22,178 nt of DNA from a virus: positions 1 to 22,178 of IMG/VR virus record IMGVR_UViG_3300031977_002166; one strand, written 5' to 3'. Shown here one piece after another: positions 20,116-22,178 of this stretch. The notes beneath the pieces are model-generated. The model was given only the letters and a program-made list of their open reading frames with translations. It had not been told where the DNA came from and made no database searches. The position numbers and the translations under genes were made by a program. Position 1 is the first letter of the stretch. Every line of letters starts with the position of its first letter.

Positions 20116-22178
20116 GCTGACGCCTTAGCGATACGGAACAAGCGTATTCGTCGACTAGAGAAGCCAGTTGTCGCGTTGTTTTCGGCAACACCCTTACTGT
20201 AGCCGTAAAGCTTAATCTGATAATCATAGGACTTACTGAGGCTGACTTTCACCATATGGTGAATCGGAACTAAAGGCAGTGCTCCGTTTCTAGTGCTATG
20301 AGTACCAAACGATTGGTAGTGGCTGTAGTTGCCACTACTCGACGCTGAACGACGCGTTACCACCAGCACCAAACCACTTTGACTTGTTGAGCTGCTATTC
20401 GAGGCTGACCCGACAATAGCGGCTGCAAAGTCAATGTAGTAGTCCGAACTAGATTCCTTCAGGTCGTCATTAAGAGGATTTGCGTTACCGTTCGAAAGTG
20501 TCATCGACAAAATCTCCGGCAACGTGGCTGTACCTGACTCAAAAATCTGATCAATTGGATTGTAGTAAGACCAATCGTACTCGTTAAAAGGCGTCGCAGA
20601 TGTGAAGTTCTCGTAGGTGTATTGCTGCATGCTGGTAGAGACCAGGCTGTTGTTTAACGCAAACTTCACAACACCTACGGAGTCAATCGATAGGTTGTCT
20701 ACAAAAACACCGTTATCACGAAGGATTAGAGACTGTACGCCGTTAATCACCGCAGTATCTAAACCGATGTTGTCGATTGATAGCCGATCTGCGGACATCG
20801 TGCCAGCGGTAATGTCGTCGGCGTCTAAAGAAGCGATTTTGCCTTTATCAATTGTCGCGTCTGCGATTTGTGCGTTAACGATAGAGCCGTTCTTTATAAA
20901 CGCTTGGTCTATGTAAACTCCGGCGGGCACTGTGACGCCGTTTAGCGTAGTAGGGGAGGACTGTACGACAAAGGGGAGAGCTTGAGGCGTGGTGCTCCAG
21001 GCGCTGCCAGTGTAGTACTTGGTTACGTCCTCACTGCCGCTGGTATCTACCCAAACCTTACCGGCGAATAGATTGGTCGTAGGTGCTGAGTTTGATGCGA
21101 TCGCAGGTGGCGCGATCCAGAACTGATCTGCTCTAACACCAAACTCTGAGGTAGGTGTGCCATCTACTGCGGTGCTAGCTAAGCCATAACCGGATACGTG
21201 CCCAGCGTTGTCGATCTTTACTGTGTACTGTGCTTCAAGTCCGTTGATCGAAGTGGCTTGCTGGCTAATGCTGGTAGTGTGCCCTGCAACCGTTGTGTTC
21301 AACGTATTTGTAGCTACAGCGATGGCAGAAGTAGAGGTCGCGTCGATAAAGTTGATCTGGGTGATGTCAGCATGCGCCGCTGCAAGCCCCGTCGTTGAGT
21401 CGTTTACTGTCGCCTGCAATGAGGCAAGCGTAGATGCGGTGGCCGACGTAGATGTAACACTTACATTGTTAAGCTGCGTAATGTCAGCGTGCGCCGCCGC
21501 AAGCCCCGTCGTTGAGTCGTTTACTGTCGCCTGCAGCGTAGCAAGCGCAGACGCATTGGCTGACGTAGATGTGCTACTAACAGTATTAAGTTGTGTAATG
21601 TCAGCGTGCGCCGCTGATAACCCTGTATTAGGGTCTTCTACGTTGGTTTTAAGAGACGAAAACTGTGACGCAATAGCTGATGTCGAGGTGGCGTCGATAA
21701 AGTTGATCTGCGTAATATCTGAGGTGTTGCCCGCTACCGCTGCAGACAAGCTCGAGTATGTACCAACAAACTCCCAGTACGTTGTGTCTGATGTATTACC
21801 AGATGGCTGGTTGCCTACGTTACTGTTTACCTTCGACCGGTAGAGGTTACCGTTATAGGTAACCAGGTCGTCGAGTGCATACGTAGTTCCTGACGCCCAA
21901 GACGCAACGGTGCTCAGTGTGTTTATCTGACCCTGCAGGCTATTTATCTCAGTTTGGGTATCGGCAGGTAGGTTGCCAATCGGCGTCGCCAAAGATGCCG
22001 CTAGCTGATCGCTCGTGATCGAGTCAGCCAGCTCATCAAGCAATAAGTCTACGTTTGCAGATGTTTGAGCTAGTTCTCCGTTAACAGAGTGAAAAAACCC
22101 CGTAAATCCCAGGCTGTTTACGTGTCTTATCCAATAGTAAAAGGTGGCGCTTTCGCCTACTGAGTCAACAAACGTAGT
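20112..22178 (-). CDS. tail-tip / host-specificity protein J-like, C-terminal part (truncated by window)
   Basis: The frame runs off the right edge, so only the C-terminal 688 residues are visible. At the edge there is the end of a fibronectin III-like domain (FYYWIRHVNSLGF, about 22107-22145). Next comes a CBM5/12-like module (about 21763-21900: SWASGTTYALDDLVTYNG, NQPSG, YWEFVG), then four 39-residue repeats (21249-21716), then a DUF1983-type segment (VKIDNAGHVSGYG...RADQFWI) and a receptor-binding C-terminus. This order matches lambda J-like tail-tip proteins, which bind the host surface. A TTG at 22043 is internal, not a start. Repeats and a sugar-binding module suggest an adaptable adhesin. 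Confidence 0.88.
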   Translation of the reverse strand, partial: TTFVDSVGESATFYYWIRHVNSLGFTGFFHSVNGELAQTSANVDLLLDELADSITSDQLAASLATPIGNLPADTQTEINSLQGQINTLSTVASWASGTTYALDDLVTYNGNLYRSKVNSNVGNQPSGNTSDTTYWEFVGTYSSLSAAVAGNTSDITQINFIDATSTSAIASQFSSLKTNVEDPNTGLSAAHADITQLNTVSSTSTSANASALATLQATVNDSTTGLAAAHADITQLNNVSVTSTSATASTLASLQATVNDSTTGLAAAHADITQINFIDATSTSAIAVATNTLNTTVAGHTTSISQQATSINGLEAQYTVKIDNAGHVSGYGLASTAVDGTPTSEFGVRADQFWIAPPAIASNSAPTTNLFAGKVWVDTSGSEDVTKYYTGSAWSTTPQALPFVVQSSPTTLNGVTVPAGVYIDQAFIKNGSIVNAQIADATIDKGKIASLDADDITAGTMSADRLSIDNIGLDTAVINGVQSLILRDNGVFVDNLSIDSVGVVKFALNNSLVSTSMQQYTYENFTSATPFNEYDWSYYNPIDQIFESGTATLPEILSMTLSNGNANPLNDDLKESSSDYYIDFAAAIVGSASNSSSTSQSGLVLVVTRRSASSSGNYSHYQSFGTHSTRNGALPLVPIHHMVKVSLSKSYDYQIKLYGYSKGVAENNATTGFSSRRIRLFRIAKASA
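21249..21716 (-). repeat. four tandem 117-bp (39-residue) repeats in tail-tip gene
   Basis: Four units of exactly 39 residues begin with ITQ(I/L)N and run through TSTSA. The first three end in TGL(S/A)AAHAD; the two middle units are the most alike and the last is diverged. DNA identity is high between the middle units, so slippage or recombination could change the copy number and the length of a helical stalk. Confidence 0.8.

Noticed and set aside
21208-21843. 211-residue plus-strand open frame
   Set aside because: It is a shadow of the repeat-rich tail-tip gene on the minus strand; no ribosome binding site or known fold.
20112-22043. Tail-tip gene beginning at TTG 22043
   Set aside because: The frame stays open to the window edge and encodes a fibronectin III-like end upstream, so the TTG is an internal Leu codon.

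Overview
The window reads as part of a temperate tailed phage (siphovirus-type) or prophage of a Gammaproteobacterium. Evidence: tightly packed small genes with ATGA/TTGA stop-start overlaps, a replication module, a tyrosine integrase beside a probable attP, and, on the opposite strand, the end of a lambda J-like tail-tip protein with its chaperone. The host guess rests on the 19-base tRNA-Ser 3' end at the att site, which includes an encoded CCA, and on a CsrA homologue. Both are typical of that class, but this remains inference.

Layout. 1-520: end of a small membrane-protein gene, then a 320-base non-coding stretch with eleven copies of CTGTGACA/TGTCACAG around an AT-rich centre (origin or control-region candidate). 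522-2700: eight small genes of unknown function, ending in a strong terminator (2706-2739). 2763-4353: eight more very small coupled genes, including two zinc-ribbon mini-proteins. 4343-7152: a three-gene module of a MoxR-type AAA+ ATPase, an unknown protein with possible Nmad5-like features, and a metallopeptidase/VWA-domain protein. 7182-8055: four small genes. 8052-12597: family A DNA polymerase with 3'-5' exonuclease, a CsrA homologue, and a primase-SF3 helicase fusion. 12642-13397: RecB/Cas4-like nuclease, then a terminator and a 280-base gap that looks like a multibranched structured RNA. 13679-17981: three small genes, a GP88-like protein, an SNF2-type helicase, a coiled-coil protein, a possible ssDNA-binding protein, a VRR-NUC-type nuclease and an XRE-type regulator. 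17982-18178: attP. 18179-19210: integrase. 19137-22178 on the minus strand: small HTH protein, DUF3310 protein, tail assembly chaperone, and the C-terminal part of the tail-tip protein, which runs off the right edge.

How it works together. The plus strand is the early/replication/lysogeny arm; the minus strand brings in the end of the tail module, convergent with int. Two repeated DNA motifs appear to tie the arm together. A 15-bp palindrome ATTAG-N5-CTAAT occurs six times exactly, plus one near copy. Most copies sit just upstream of gene blocks, and two lie inside likely promoters, so it looks like the operator of a phage-wide regulon. The CTGTGACA motif is clustered at the left and recurs at the integrase leader. 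Together with a phage CsrA and a structured RNA, the window suggests layered transcriptional and post-transcriptional control of phage genes that is worth testing.
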